Source: an uncultured Paracoccaceae bacterium
Lineage (GTDB): Bacteria > Pseudomonadota > Alphaproteobacteria > Rhodobacterales > Rhodobacteraceae
Reading direction: 5' to 3'
Assembly (NCBI GenBank): GCA_943787785.1
Contig: CALSNT010000008.1
Coordinates: forward strand, 29,457 to 93,456
DNA: 64,000 nucleotides
A program made the translations under genes and the position numbers. This document shows, piece after piece, positions 10,774 through 19,913 of the stretch (within the stretch, counting starts at the first letter, position 1; every line of letters begins with the position of its first letter). The notes beneath the pieces were generated by a model. The model had not been told where the DNA came from. It did not search any database and saw only the letters and a list, made by a program, of their open reading frames with translations.

Positions 10774-11241
10774 ATGCTCAAAACAATAATTGTTGCGATG
10801 GCAGCAGGGCTGGCAATCTCCGGGCCGCTCTGCGCACAGGAACGACTCGAGATCAACAACATCTATCCGATCACGCAGGAAATGATTCAGCTGTCCGACC
10901 GAATGTTCTTCACGCAGGACAACCAGGGTTATTACGACGTTGTCGAAGGCCCGCTGGAGGACGGCACTGCGCGTTGCATCGGCTCGGGCTTTGGCTTCCG
11001 GGACGGCGCCAGCACCATCAACGGCATCTGCATTTTCACCGAAGGCGACAACACCTTCACAATGTCATGGAAAGCGGGCGAGAAGGGTGCGGCCAATACT
11101 TGGGAAATCATTGACGGAACGGGTCGGTTCAAGGGCATGACCGGAGACGGCATCGCAACCACCGGAATAGAAGTCGTGTACCGGGCGAGGCCCATGCGTC
11201 AATCGCACATCGTCGGAACGGTGATCATTCCGGGCGAGTGA
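10774..11241 (+). CDS. Secreted protein of unknown function
   Basis: The 155-residue product has a clean signal peptide, MLKTIIVAMAAGLAISGPLCA, cleaved before QERLE. The mature part is rich in Gly, Thr and aromatic beta-strand patterns (TNTWEIIDGTGRFKGMTG), reminiscent of small beta-barrel proteins of the allene-oxide-cyclase-like kind. It has two Cys residues that could pair in the periplasm. I do not recognise a specific family. Confidence 0.6.
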   Translation: MLKTIIVAMAAGLAISGPLCAQERLEINNIYPITQEMIQLSDRMFFTQDNQGYYDVVEGPLEDGTARCIGSGFGFRDGASTINGICIFTEGDNTFTMSWKAGEKGAANTWEIIDGTGRFKGMTGDGIATTGIEVVYRARPMRQSHIVGTVIIPGE

Positions 11242-11313
11242 CAAGCGATATCATTGGTTGCAGGGAAATGGCTGCATCGCCATAGCGGTCGATGGCACAT
11301 GAAAACCGCATGG

Positions 11314-11380
11314 AATCAAGCCCGAAGAGCGCCGGGCAAGCGCCTGTCTGCCCCCCGGGGCAGGCGCTTCCGCGAAGAGG
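11314..11380. repeat. Intergenic repeat family 2, divergent copy D
   Basis: AATCAAGCCCGAAGAGCGCCGGGCAAGCGCC is followed by a GC-rich palindrome (GCCTG..CCCCGGGGCAGGC) and GGCGCTTC. The order AAGCCCGA, GCGCCGGGC-AGCGCC, GGCGCTT matches copies A-C, but the central GACCGTCCCG is replaced. Confidence 0.45.
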
Positions 11381-11627
11381 CCATTAGCTGCGCAACTCGT
11401 CAGGAATAACCGTAGAAATGGCGTAGGTATGGTAAAAACTTGATTCAGAAAGGGGCCTCTGCGTCAATTGTTCCATTCATCATGGCTTTTGATTTCTCCA
11501 ATTGGCATTCCGCTTTCAATGATCGCAATGCACGTTCTTGGTCTTCGCCATGGAGCAGTAGGTTCCGGTGTCAATTGCACATTGGGTCCGTTAAGCGGGT
11601 ATTTTGAGTTTTTACGTGATGTGGTAA

Positions 11628-11750
11628 CTGCTTTTAATCATTGGGTATTTCATTATCTGGTCGCTGGTTTCGGTTGCAGTTTTTCTGGCTTTAGTCTTCA
11701 GCTTGGCGTCAATCCTCTACCGGTTTGTTTACAAACTACCCTACGACTAA
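11628..11750 (+). CDS. Possible 40-residue single-helix membrane peptide (no standard start)
   Basis: This frame reads LLLIIGYFII, then a continuous hydrophobic helix, and ends LYRFVYKLPYD: one transmembrane segment followed by a short basic tail. A stop codon lies directly upstream, so translation would need CTG or ATT, or an indel hides the true start (ATG TGG TAA precedes it). An overlapping frame with a TTG start is less protein-like. The rest of the 11242-11901 gap has only repeat D. Treat as a candidate. Confidence 0.3.
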   Translation: MLLIIGYFIIWSLVSVAVFLALVFSLASILYRFVYKLPYD

Positions 11751-11901
11751 GTATTGGACGCTGGAGCATCACATATCGTCACTAGTTTTGTGCTTGTCTT
11801 GTGAACGACCACCCCCTATACGCGCCACTTCACTACCCACTCCACTGGAATCAGGGTAACCCGTCGCGGGCCCTCCGGTGATGTTGAAAGGACGAAACGG
11901 C

Positions 11902-12111
11902 ATGAATGCCAATGAGTTGCGTGAGAAAACGCCGGACCAGCTCAAAGACGAACTGGCCAATCTGAAGAAAGAATCGTTCAACCTGCGCTTCCAGCAAGCC
12001 ACCGGCGCGATGGAAAGCACCGCGCGTATGCGCTCGGCGCGTCGTGATGCGGCCCGGGTTCTGACGATCATTAACGAAAAAGCTGCCGCAGCAGCCAAGA
12101 CGGAGTCCTGA
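11902..12111 (+). CDS. rpmC: 50S ribosomal protein L29
   Basis: L29 is at the tunnel exit beside L23. The 69-residue product starts [18 protein letters not shown] behind AAAGGA. A longer reading from 11878 would place the start upstream of the ribosome site and is rejected. It is the first gene of the second ribosomal block and is followed closely by rpsQ. Confidence 0.95.
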   Translation: MNANELREKTPDQLKDELANLKKESFNLRFQQATGAMESTARMRSARRDAARVLTIINEKAAAAAKTES

Positions 12112-12114
12112 AGA

Positions 12115-12345
12115 ATGCCCAAGCGTATCCTGAACGGCACCGTGACCAGCGACAAGAACGAGCAGACCGTGACGGTTCTGGTCGAACGTCGCTATGCCCA
12201 CCCGCTGCTGCACAAGACCGTGCGTGCGTCGAAGAAGTATCGCGCCCACGACCCGAAAAACACCTTCAAGACCGGTGACAAAGTCCGCATCCAGGAATGC
12301 GCGCCGATCTCGAAAACCAAACGCTGGGAGGTTTTGGCCCAGTAA
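12115..12345 (+). CDS. rpsQ: 30S ribosomal protein S17
   Basis: Primary 16S rRNA-binding protein. The 76-residue product starts [18 protein letters not shown] and has the conserved [15 protein letters not shown] and SKTKRWEVL segments. Three bases separate it from rpmC. A 66-base spacer precedes rplN. Confidence 0.97.
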   Translation: MPKRILNGTVTSDKNEQTVTVLVERRYAHPLLHKTVRASKKYRAHDPKNTFKTGDKVRIQECAPISKTKRWEVLAQ

Positions 12346-12411
12346 GCCTTAACCTTCCGGTTCGACGAAACCCTGGGGCGATGAAAGTCCCCAAAGGTCG
12401 GGAGAACCTAA

Positions 12412-12780
12412 ATGATCCAGATGCAAACCAATCTGGATGTCGCTGACAACTCCGGCGCGCGCCGGGTACAGTGCATCAAAGTCCTCGGTGGGTCGAAACG
12501 GCGCTATGCGTCCGTTGGCGATGTCATCGTGGTAAGCGTAAAAGAGGCGATCCCGCGCGGTCGCGTCAAGAAAGGCGATGTCCGCAAGGCCGTCGTCGTG
12601 CGCACCGCCAAGGAAGTCCGCCGCGAAGATGGCACCGCCATCCGCTTTGACGGCAACGCCGCCGTCATCCTCAACAACAACAACGAGCCGATCGGCACCC
12701 GCATCTTCGGGCCGGTGGTGCGTGAGTTGCGCGGCAAGAACTTCATGAAAATCATCTCGCTGGCGCCGGAGGTTCTCTGA
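12412..12780 (+). CDS. rplN: 50S ribosomal protein L14
   Basis: The 122-residue product starts [19 protein letters not shown] and ends [10 protein letters not shown], both typical of L14, which forms an intersubunit bridge. Its stop abuts the rplX start directly. Confidence 0.98.
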   Translation: MIQMQTNLDVADNSGARRVQCIKVLGGSKRRYASVGDVIVVSVKEAIPRGRVKKGDVRKAVVVRTAKEVRREDGTAIRFDGNAAVILNNNNEPIGTRIFGPVVRELRGKNFMKIISLAPEVL

Positions 12781-13086
12781 ATGGCTGCGAAACTGAAAAA
12801 GGGCGACAAGGTCGTCGTGCTGGCCGGTAAAGACAAAGGCAAAGAGGGCGAGATTTCCGCCGTCATGCCCGCGAAAAACAAGGCCGTCGTGGAAGGCATC
12901 AACATTGCCATCCGTCACACGCGTCAAAGCCAGACAAGCCAGGGGGGCCGTGTGCCGCAAGCCACGCCCATCGACCTGAGCAATCTGGCGCTGATTGATG
13001 CCAAGGGCAAACCCACCCGCGTCGGCTTCCGCATGGACGGCGACAAGAAAGTGCGTTTTGCCAAGACCACGGGGGATGCAATCTGA
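12781..13086 (+). CDS. rplX: 50S ribosomal protein L24
   Basis: Assembly-initiator protein. The 101-residue product has the KOW motif [17 protein letters not shown] at the N-terminus. The stop overlaps the rplE start by one base (TGATG). Confidence 0.97.
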   Translation: MAAKLKKGDKVVVLAGKDKGKEGEISAVMPAKNKAVVEGINIAIRHTRQSQTSQGGRVPQATPIDLSNLALIDAKGKPTRVGFRMDGDKKVRFAKTTGDAI

Positions 13087-13667
13087 TGTTGGATAATGCC
13101 GACTACACCCCGCGCCTGAAGGCGCATTATTTCGGGGCCGCTCGTGCCGCGCTCAAGGAAGAGTTCGGTTACAAGAACGGGATGCAGATCCCGCGTCTGG
13201 AAAAGATCGTGCTGAACATCGGTTGCGGTGCCGAGGCTGTGCGTGACAGCAAGAAGGCCAAATCGGCGCAGGAAGACCTGACGACGATTGCCGGCCAGAA
13301 GGCACTGGTCACCACGGCGAAGAAGTCCATCGCTGGGTTCCGGGTTCGCGAAGAAATGCCGCTGGGAGCCAAGGTAACCCTGCGCGGTGACCGGATGTAT
13401 GAATTCCTCGACCGTCTGATCACCGTGGCTCTGCCGCGGGTTCGTGACTTTCGCGGTGTAAAGCCAACCTCGTTCGACGGGCGCGGCAATTACGCCATGG
13501 GTCTGAAAGAACACATCGTGTTCCCGGAAATCGACTTTGATAAAATCGACGAGACCTGGGGCATGGACATCATCATTTGCACCAACGCGGCGACTGACGC
13601 CGAGGCGAAGGCTTTGCTGACGCATTTCAACATGCCATTCACCGACGCAGCCGGGGGAGACAAGTAA
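13086..13667 (+). CDS. rplE: 50S ribosomal protein L5
   Basis: Binds 5S rRNA. The 193-residue product contains [28 protein letters not shown] and the closing [13 protein letters not shown] region. It is the last intact gene before a run of indel-damaged ones. rpsN starts two bases after its stop. Confidence 0.97.
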   Translation: MLDNADYTPRLKAHYFGAARAALKEEFGYKNGMQIPRLEKIVLNIGCGAEAVRDSKKAKSAQEDLTTIAGQKALVTTAKKSIAGFRVREEMPLGAKVTLRGDRMYEFLDRLITVALPRVRDFRGVKPTSFDGRGNYAMGLKEHIVFPEIDFDKIDETWGMDIIICTNAATDAEAKALLTHFNMPFTDAAGGDK

Positions 13668-13668
13668 C

Positions 13669-13979
13669 ATGGCCAAGAAATCCATGATCGAGCGCGAGAA
13701 GAAGCGCCAGAAGCTGGTCGCGCAATACGCCGAGAAGCGCGCTGCGCTGAAAGCGATTCGTCAACGACGAGAAGCAGCCGATGGAAGAGCGTTTCGCGCG
13801 CTTCGCTGAAACTGGCGAAACTGCCGCGCAACTCGTCGGCAACCCGGTTGCACAACCGCTGCCAGCTGACCGGTCGTCCGCACGCCTACTATCGCAAACT
13901 TGAAAATGCGCCGGATCGCAGCTGCGCGACCTGGGTTCGCAAGGCCAGATACCCGGCCTGTGTCAAGTCAAGCTGGTAA
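13669..13979 (+). CDS. rpsN: 30S ribosomal protein S14 (frameshifted in this sequence)
   Basis: The start [17 protein letters not shown] and the end QIPGLVKSSW are clear S14. The frame is broken by several single-base indels: an extra base near 13761 (ATTCGTCAAC for ATTGTCAAC), compensating changes near 13794-13803, extra bases near 13902 and 13920, and one near 13961. Removing them restores a normal S14 of about 101 residues. This is an essential single-copy gene, so sequencing or assembly error is the best explanation. Confidence 0.85.
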
Positions 13980-13993
13980 GGGGGAGGCGAGGT

Positions 13994-14388
13994 ATGAACG
14001 ATCCTATCGGCGATATGCTGACCCGCATCCGCAACGCGCAATTGCGTGGCAAGTCGACGGTGGAAACACCAGCGTCCAAGCTGCGCGGCTGGGTTTTGGA
14101 TGTGCTGGCCGACGAAGGCTACATCCGTGGCCACGAAGCGACGACCGGCAAAGATGGCCACCCGGCCATCGAAATCAGCCTGAAATACTACGACGGCACC
14201 CCCGTCATCCGCGAATTGAAGCGCGTCTCCAAGCCCGGCCGCCGGGTTTACATGGGCACTCGTGACATTCCGCAGGTGCGTCAGGGTCTTGGCGTCGCAA
14301 TCGTCTCGACGCCGCAAGGGCGTCATGTCAGACACTTCCGGCTCGCTCGGCCAATGTCGGCGGCGAAGTGCTCTGCACGGTCTTCTGA
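13994..14388 (+). CDS. rpsH: 30S ribosomal protein S8 (3' frameshift in this sequence)
   Basis: Primary 16S-binding protein and, in E. coli, the spc operon repressor. Residues 1-112 are intact ([20 protein letters not shown] ... [12 protein letters not shown]). Two inserted bases, near 14310 (CAAGGGCG) and near 14338 (ACTTCCGG), throw the last ~20 codons out of frame. Without them the protein ends GGEVLCTVF at the TGA at 14386, giving 130 residues, the normal length. As written the frame runs on to 14416. Confidence 0.88.
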
Positions 14389-14399
14389 GGGGAACGGCG

Positions 14400-14941
14400 A
14401 TGTCACGTATTGGTAAAAAACCGGTCGCGCTGCCTTCGGGCGTGTCGCGCCCAGGTTTCGGGCCAGACGGTCGAGGTCAAGGGCCCCAAAGGGCACCCGT
14501 AGCTTCACCGCTCGTGATGACGTTACCATCAAGCTGGACGGCGATGAGATCACCGTCAGTGCCCGCGCGGCAAATCCAAGCGCGCGCGTCAGCAGTGGGG
14601 CATGTCGCCGCACCCAGGTGGCCAATCTGGTGACCGGTGTGACCGAAGGCTTCAAGAAAGAGCTGGAGATCACCGGCGTTGGCTATCCGCGCACAGATGC
14701 AGGGCAACACCCTGAAGCTGGCGCTGGGCCTCAGCCACGACGTGAATCTTCGAGGTTCCCGACGGGGTCACGGTCACCGGCCCCCAAGCCGACCGAGATC
14801 ATCGTCGAGGGCATAGATCAGCAGCTCGTCGGTCAGGTTGCGGCCAACATCCGCGAATGGCGCAAGCCCGAGCCCTACAAGGGCAAGGGCATCCGCTATA
14901 AGGGCGAGTTCATCTTCCGCAAGGAAGGCAAGAAGAAGTAA
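14400..14941 (+). CDS. rplF: 50S ribosomal protein L6 (multiple frameshifts in this sequence)
   Basis: The start [16 protein letters not shown] and the C-terminal half (from [23 protein letters not shown] to [10 protein letters not shown]) are L6. Between 14445 and 14760 the coherent protein hops among all three frames, which needs about eight inserted bases; the gene is ~542 bases against ~534 expected. All segments of L6 are present in order, so nothing has been deleted. This is the densest indel patch in the window. Confidence 0.85.
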
Positions 14942-14953
14942 GGACGCGAGATC

Positions 14954-15313
14954 ATGGCGAACACCAAACGACAGCTGTTCCTCAAGCGCCGCATGCGCGT
15001 CCGGAACAAACTTCGCAAGATGGGAACCGGGCGTCCGCGCCTGAGCATCCATCGCTCGAACAAGAACATCCATGTCCAGCTGATCGACGATCTGGCTGGC
15101 AAAACGCTGGCCAGTGCCTCGACGCTGGAAAAGGCGCTGGGTGTTGTTGGTAAGAACAACAAGGACGCTGCTGCCAAGGTTGGCACGGCGATTGCCGAAC
15201 GGGCCAAGAAGGCTGGCGTCGAAGACGTCGTCTTCGATCGTGGCGGTTTCCTGTTCCACGGCAAGGTCAAAGCATTGGCCGATGCAGCCCGCGAAGGCGG
15301 TCTGAAGTTCTAA
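14954..15313 (+). CDS. rplR: 50S ribosomal protein L18
   Basis: Binds 5S rRNA with L5. The 119-residue product starts [20 protein letters not shown] and contains [18 protein letters not shown]. It is intact although both neighbours carry indels. Confidence 0.97.
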   Translation: MANTKRQLFLKRRMRVRNKLRKMGTGRPRLSIHRSNKNIHVQLIDDLAGKTLASASTLEKALGVVGKNNKDAAAKVGTAIAERAKKAGVEDVVFDRGGFLFHGKVKALADAAREGGLKF

Positions 15314-15413
15314 GACGCAGGCGAGCATTTGTCGCCTCGATGATCGGGGGGCCTTGGGTCCACTGCGATTGAGATAACCAGCGCGGGGACGCGCGATCGA
15401 AAGGATGCCAAAA

Positions 15414-16017
15414 ATGGCTCGTGAACCTAATCAACGAGGCGGCGGACAGCGCGGCGGTGGCCGTGGCCGTGGCCGTGAGGAAACACCGGAATTCGCCGAC
15501 CGCCTGGTGGCGATCAACCGCGTCTCCAAGACCGTGAAGGGTGGTAAGCGCTTCGGCTTTGCCGCCCTCGTCGTCGTCGGTGACCAGAAGGGTCGCGTCG
15601 GCTTTCGGCAAGGGTAAGGCGAAGGAAGTGCCCGAGGCCATCCGCAAAGCAACGGTGAAGCCGCCAAGCGCGCAGATGATCCGCGTGCCGCTGCGTGAAG
15701 GCCGCACGCTGCACCACGACATGGAAGGCCGTCACGGGGCAGGGCGCGTTGTGATGCGCACAGCTCCGCAAGGTACCGGCATCATCGCCGGTGGTCCGAT
15801 GCGCGCCGTGTTCGAGATGCTGGGCATTCAGGATGTCGTTGCCAAGTCGATTGGTTCGCAGAACCCCTACAACATGATCCGGGCCACGATTGACGGCTTG
15901 AACAAAGAGGCCAGCCCCCGCTCGGTCGCGCAGCGTCGCGGCAAGAAGGTGGCTGACATTCTTGGTGCCAAGCCGGAAGAGAAAACCGAAGACGCCGCCG
16001 AAGCGGCAGACGCGTAA
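15414..16017 (+). CDS. rpsE: 30S ribosomal protein S5 (one frameshift in this sequence)
   Basis: S5 contributes to decoding fidelity. It starts [11 protein letters not shown], a Gly/Arg-rich N-terminus, after AAAGGA; an in-frame ATG nine bases earlier overlaps that site. A single extra T near 15603 (GGCTTTCGGC for GGCTTCGGC) stops the first frame at GRVGFRQG. The rest continues in the next frame from [15 protein letters not shown] through the S5 C-domain to 16017. Residues just after RKAT also look locally scrambled. Confidence 0.9.
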
Positions 16018-16029
16018 GGGAGCGGGAAT

Positions 16030-16218
16030 ATGGCAAAAACCATCGTCGTCAAGCAGATCGGCAGCCCGATCCGCCGCCCCGCCAAACAGCGTGCCACGCT
16101 GGTCGGCCTGGGCCTGAACAAAATGCACCGCACGCGCGAGCTGGAGGATACTCCGAGCGTGCGCGGCATGGTGAACAGCATTCCCCATATGGTGGAGATC
16201 ATTGAAGAAAAGGGCTGA
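16030..16218 (+). CDS. rpmD: 50S ribosomal protein L30
   Basis: The 62-residue product starts [17 protein letters not shown] with the conserved [20 protein letters not shown]. It is followed by a terminator, so the usual rpmD-rplO pairing is broken by a 422-base gap. Confidence 0.97.
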   Translation: MAKTIVVKQIGSPIRRPAKQRATLVGLGLNKMHRTRELEDTPSVRGMVNSIPHMVEIIEEKG

Positions 16219-16247
16219 ACGCCACTTTCTTCAATGCTGAGATCAGG

Positions 16248-16282
16248 AACGCGCCGGTGCATCCAGTACTGGCGCGTTTTTT
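16248..16282 (+). terminator. Terminator after rpmD
   Basis: AACGCGCC ... GGCGCGTT forms an 8-bp stem around a 15-base loop and is followed by a TTTT run. Confidence 0.75.
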
Positions 16283-16332
16283 ATTCGGCGCGCGCAGCCA
16301 GACGTCGGCGAAATGTCCGCTCCGCCCGGTAT

Positions 16333-16396
16333 CGAGCCCGCAGGGCGCCGAGCGAGCGCCCGACCGTCCCGCGGCCTGGCGCTTGGGCAATGTCGC
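16333..16396. repeat. Intergenic repeat family 2, copy B
   Basis: GAGCGCCCGACCGTCCCG is preceded by GAGCCCGCAGGGCGCCGAGC and followed by GCGGCCTGGCGCTTGGGCAA. It matches copy C (reverse strand at 41151) over most of ~60 bases. Apart from the terminator and this repeat, the 16219-16640 gap shows no gene. Confidence 0.65.
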
Positions 16397-16640
16397 ACGT
16401 CCTTCATCGTAGACGGGCAAGCCAAAAAATTAACCGCATTCAATCACCGTTGAAACGCCGTCCCCCGGTCAGACGCTTGCCCGGCTTGCGCTACGATGCC
16501 GCGATGCGCCAATCCCCCTTGATCCCTGCGTTCCCCCCGTCTATACGCCGCCGGTGGCCCATTCCGGGCCGCTCACATCTGAAAACGCCGTGGTCGGCCG
16601 CTCCCGTCGCTGGGGGCCGCATCCGGCAAGGAGAAGCGAC

Positions 16641-17114
16641 ATGAAATTGAACGAACTTTCCGACAATCCGGGGGCAACCAAGTCCCGCAAACGCATTGGC
16701 CGCGGTGTCGGCTCGGGCACGGGTAAGACCGGTGGCCGGGGTATCAAGGGCCAGAAATCGCGCTCGGGCGTGGCGATCAAAGGGTATGAAGGCGGCCAGA
16801 TGCCGCTCTACCAGCGTCTGCCGAAGCGTGGCTTCAACATGCGCACCCGCAAGAAATATGCTGTCGTGAACCTGGGCCTGATCCAGAAGTTGATCGACGC
16901 CAAGAAGCTGGATGCCAAGGGTGAGATCACCGAGGACGCGCTGATCGAAAGCGGTCTGGTGCGGCGCAAGCTGGACGGTGTGCGCATCCTCGCCAAGGGC
17001 GAGTTTTCCGCGAAGGTGAAGCTGGCCGTTACCGGTGCATCCAAGTCCGCGATTGACGCGGTTGAGAAGGCCGGTGGCTCTCTTACGGTCACAACGGCGG
17101 CAAAGGCCGACTAA
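16641..17114 (+). CDS. rplO: 50S ribosomal protein L15
   Basis: The 157-residue product starts [20 protein letters not shown] behind GGAGAAG. It has the long basic Gly-rich N-terminal arm ([15 protein letters not shown]) and the globular C-domain. The open frame extends 29 codons upstream without protein character. The next gene is secY, 104 bases on. Confidence 0.97.
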   Translation: MKLNELSDNPGATKSRKRIGRGVGSGTGKTGGRGIKGQKSRSGVAIKGYEGGQMPLYQRLPKRGFNMRTRKKYAVVNLGLIQKLIDAKKLDAKGEITEDALIESGLVRRKLDGVRILAKGEFSAKVKLAVTGASKSAIDAVEKAGGSLTVTTAAKAD

Positions 17115-17163
17115 AAGGTTGTTTGCAGCCTCCGCGCTGCTTACATCTCCTTGAGGTTTTCTG

Positions 17164-17195
17164 GCGCCGCCGACCGGGACCCGGTCTGGCGGCGC
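17164..17195 (+). promoter_or_regulatory. Strong hairpin in the secY leader
   Basis: GCGCCGCC-GACCGG, loop GAC, CCGGTC-T-GGCGGCGC: a 14-bp stem with one bulged T. It sits 23 bases upstream of the secY start. There is no T-run after it, so it is not a classical terminator. It could stabilise or attenuate the message; no function is demonstrated. Confidence 0.6.
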
Positions 17196-17218
17196 TGACA
17201 TGAAAAAAGGCGCTTTCC

Positions 17219-18592
17219 ATGGCATCAGCCGCAGAACAAATGGCCGCAAACATGAGCTGGAGCGCGTTCGGCAAAGCCACCGAACTGCGCCAGCGTATTA
17301 TCTTCACCCTTGGTCTTCTGATCGTCTATCGCCTCGGCACCTACCTGCCGGTTCCGGGCATCGACGGTTCGGCGCTGAGGAGCTTCATGGAAGACGCAGG
17401 GGCCGGCATCGGCGGCATCCTCAACATGTTCACTGGCGGCGCGATCTCTCGCATGGGCATCTTCGCCCTTGGGATCATGCCCTACATCTCGGCCTCGATC
17501 ATCATTCAGTTGATGACGGCGATGGTACCAAAGCTGGAACAGTTGAAGAAAGAGGGCGAACAGGGCCGCAAGAAAATCAACCAGTGGACCCGCTATGGCA
17601 CGGTATTCTTGGCGACGTTCCAAGCCTATGGCCTAGCTGTCAGTCTGGAAGCGGGTGACCTCGTCACTGATCCCGGCTGGTATTTCCGCGCCGCGACGGT
17701 GATCACGCTGGTCGGCGGCACGATGTTCCTGATGTGGCTGGGTGAGCAGATCACCGCACGCGGCATCGGCAACGGTATCTCGCTGATCATTTTCGTCGGC
17801 ATCATTGCCGAGGTTCCCGCAGCACTCGCGCAATTCTTCAGCCAGGGCCGCAGTGGTGCAATCAGCCCGGCCATCATCGTTGGCGTGATCCTGATGGTGG
17901 TCGTGGTGATCGGCTTCGTGGTCTTCATGGAGCGGTCTTTGCGCAAGATCCACATTCAGTATCCGCGCCGTCAGGTGGGCATGAAGGTCTATGACGGTGG
18001 CTCGTCTCACCTGCCGATCAAGGTGAACCCCGCAGGCGTGATTCCGGCGATCTTCGCCAGTTCGCTTCTACTGCTGCCGACCACGATCAGCACTTTTTCT
18101 GGCGCGCAGACGGGTCCGGTGATGTCGGTTATTCTGGCGTACTTTGGACCCGGACAGCCGCTCTATCTGTTGTTCTTTGGCGGCATGATCATTTTCTTCA
18201 CGTACTTCTACACCTTCAACGTTTCGTTCAAGACCGAGGATGTGGCCGACAACCTGAAGAACCAGAACGGTTTTGTGCCCGGCATCCGTCCCGGCGCCAA
18301 GACGAAGGAATACCTCGACTACGTGGTGAACCGCGTCCTTGTGCTCGGCTCGGCGTATCTGGCTCTAGTGTGTTTGTTGCCTGAAATCCTGCGAAGTCAG
18401 CTGGCGATTCCGTTCTACTTCGGTGGTACCTCGGTACTAATCATCGTCAGCGTGACGATGGATACAATCCAGCAGGTGCAAAGCCACCTTCTGGCACATC
18501 AATACGAAGGTCTGATCGAGAAATCTCAGCTGCGTGGCAAACGGCGCGGTAAGTCCGGCAAGACCGGCAAGAAAGCCCCCGCGCGTCGCTAA
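17219..18592 (+). CDS. secY: Preprotein translocase subunit SecY
   Basis: Channel subunit of the Sec translocon in the cytoplasmic membrane. The 457-residue product shows ten hydrophobic segments, the plug/TM2 region near GGAISRMGIFALGIMPYISA, and the SecA/ribosome-binding loops. It has a basic C-terminus (GKRRGKSGKTGKKAPARR). adk follows after 42 bases, as is usual. Confidence 0.97.
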   Translation: MASAAEQMAANMSWSAFGKATELRQRIIFTLGLLIVYRLGTYLPVPGIDGSALRSFMEDAGAGIGGILNMFTGGAISRMGIFALGIMPYISASIIIQLMTAMVPKLEQLKKEGEQGRKKINQWTRYGTVFLATFQAYGLAVSLEAGDLVTDPGWYFRAATVITLVGGTMFLMWLGEQITARGIGNGISLIIFVGIIAEVPAALAQFFSQGRSGAISPAIIVGVILMVVVVIGFVVFMERSLRKIHIQYPRRQVGMKVYDGGSSHLPIKVNPAGVIPAIFASSLLLLPTTISTFSGAQTGPVMSVILAYFGPGQPLYLLFFGGMIIFFTYFYTFNVSFKTEDVADNLKNQNGFVPGIRPGAKTKEYLDYVVNRVLVLGSAYLALVCLLPEILRSQLAIPFYFGGTSVLIIVSVTMDTIQQVQSHLLAHQYEGLIEKSQLRGKRRGKSGKTGKKAPARR

Positions 18593-18634
18593 GGCCAAAG
18601 GCCAGCGCGCAGCGGAAGAAAGAGGGACAGGGAC

Positions 18635-19276
18635 ATGAACATCATTCTACTTGGCCCGCCGGGTGCGGGAAAGGGCACGCAAGCCATGCGGCTGGTTGAG
18701 AAACGCGACATGATCCAGCTTTCCACCGGCGACATGCTGCGCGCGGCCCGCACCAGCGGCACCGCCATGGGCAAGATGGTCGCCGATGTGATGGACCGGG
18801 GCGATCTGGTCACGGACGAGATCGTGATCGGCCTGATCGAAGAACAGCTGGAAGGCGACGCCAAGGGCGGTTTCATTTTCGACGGCTTCCCTCGCACGCT
18901 GGCCCAAGCTGACGCGTTGGGCGATCTGCTTGCCAAACACGGTCAGGCGCTGGACGCCGTGATCGAAATGCAGGTCGACGACGACGCGCTGGTCGCCCGC
19001 ATCACCGGCCGTTTTACCTGCGGCAACTGTGGTGAAGTATATCATGACGTCACCAAGCGCCCGAAGGTCGAAGATGTCTGCGACAACTGCGGGGAAAGCC
19101 AGATGAAGCGCCGCGCCGACGATAACGAGGAAAGCCTGCGCAACCGGCTTATGGAATACTACAAGAAGACCTCTCCGCTGATCGGGTACTACTATGCCAA
19201 GGGTGATCTGAGATCGGTGGACGGGCTGGCCGCGATGGATGTGGTCGAGGCGTCTATTGCGGGGGCGCTGGGCTGA
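18635..19276 (+). CDS. adk: Adenylate kinase
   Basis: Interconverts ATP, ADP and AMP. The 213-residue product has the P-loop GPPGAGKGT (residues 7-15), the AMP-binding FDGFPRT, and a long LID with four Cys (129, 132, 149, 152) in CxxC pairs, the zinc-binding form. It follows secY in the standard order. Confidence 0.97.
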   Translation: MNIILLGPPGAGKGTQAMRLVEKRDMIQLSTGDMLRAARTSGTAMGKMVADVMDRGDLVTDEIVIGLIEEQLEGDAKGGFIFDGFPRTLAQADALGDLLAKHGQALDAVIEMQVDDDALVARITGRFTCGNCGEVYHDVTKRPKVEDVCDNCGESQMKRRADDNEESLRNRLMEYYKKTSPLIGYYYAKGDLRSVDGLAAMDVVEASIAGALG

Positions 19277-19346
19277 TGGTGGAGCCCAGATTTCCCACCG
19301 AATATTCTCGCTTGACGCAGTTGTCAGTTTCTAACACCATTGACCC

Positions 19347-19375
19347 TTGACGCCCTAGTCAAACCCCCCTAAATT
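19347..19375 (+). promoter_or_regulatory. Probable sigma-70 type promoter for the rpsM-rpoA unit
   Basis: TTGACG (19347-19352) and TAAATT (19370-19375) are separated by 17 bases in the 256-base adk-rpsM gap. The hexamers and spacing suit a housekeeping promoter. The leader of about 150 bases to rpsM contains no other gene. Confidence 0.6.
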
Positions 19376-19532
19376 ACCACATCCCGCAAGGGAATCGGCG
19401 CATTTGGGGTCGCACCCCGCCGCGTTACAGCACGAAACGAACCAGCAGCCCGATGGCATTTCACGCCTCGGGCTTGCGTTGTGAAAAAAGGGTCTGGAAC
19501 CACGGATCCGCAACGAAGAAGGAAGTCCAAAC

Positions 19533-19901
19533 GTGGCACGTATTGCCGGGGTTAATATCCCCACTGGAAAGCGCGTTCCTATCGCGCTGACCTATATCAC
19601 CGGAATCGGCCCCTCATCGGCCAAATCGATTTGCGAGGCCGTGGGCATCGACCTGACCCGCCGCGTGAACGAACTGTCGGATGCCGAGGTTCTGTCGATC
19701 CGCGAACATATCGACGCCAACCTGACTGTCGAAGGTGACCTGCGCCGTGAAGTGCAGATGAACATCAAGCGCCTGATGGACCTTGGCTCGTACCGCGGCC
19801 TGCGCCATCGTCGGAGCCTTCCGGTTCGTGGCCAGCGCACCCACACCAACGCTCGCACCCGCAAAGGCCCCGCAAAGGCCATTGCCGGCAAAAAGAAATA
19901 G
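19533..19901 (+). CDS. rpsM: 30S ribosomal protein S13
   Basis: Contacts the 50S subunit and P-site tRNA. The 122-residue product starts [20 protein letters not shown] and ends in the basic tail [15 protein letters not shown]. It opens the alpha operon after its own promoter. Confidence 0.98.
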   Translation: MARIAGVNIPTGKRVPIALTYITGIGPSSAKSICEAVGIDLTRRVNELSDAEVLSIREHIDANLTVEGDLRREVQMNIKRLMDLGSYRGLRHRRSLPVRGQRTHTNARTRKGPAKAIAGKKK

Positions 19902-19913
19902 GGGGGCTGACTG

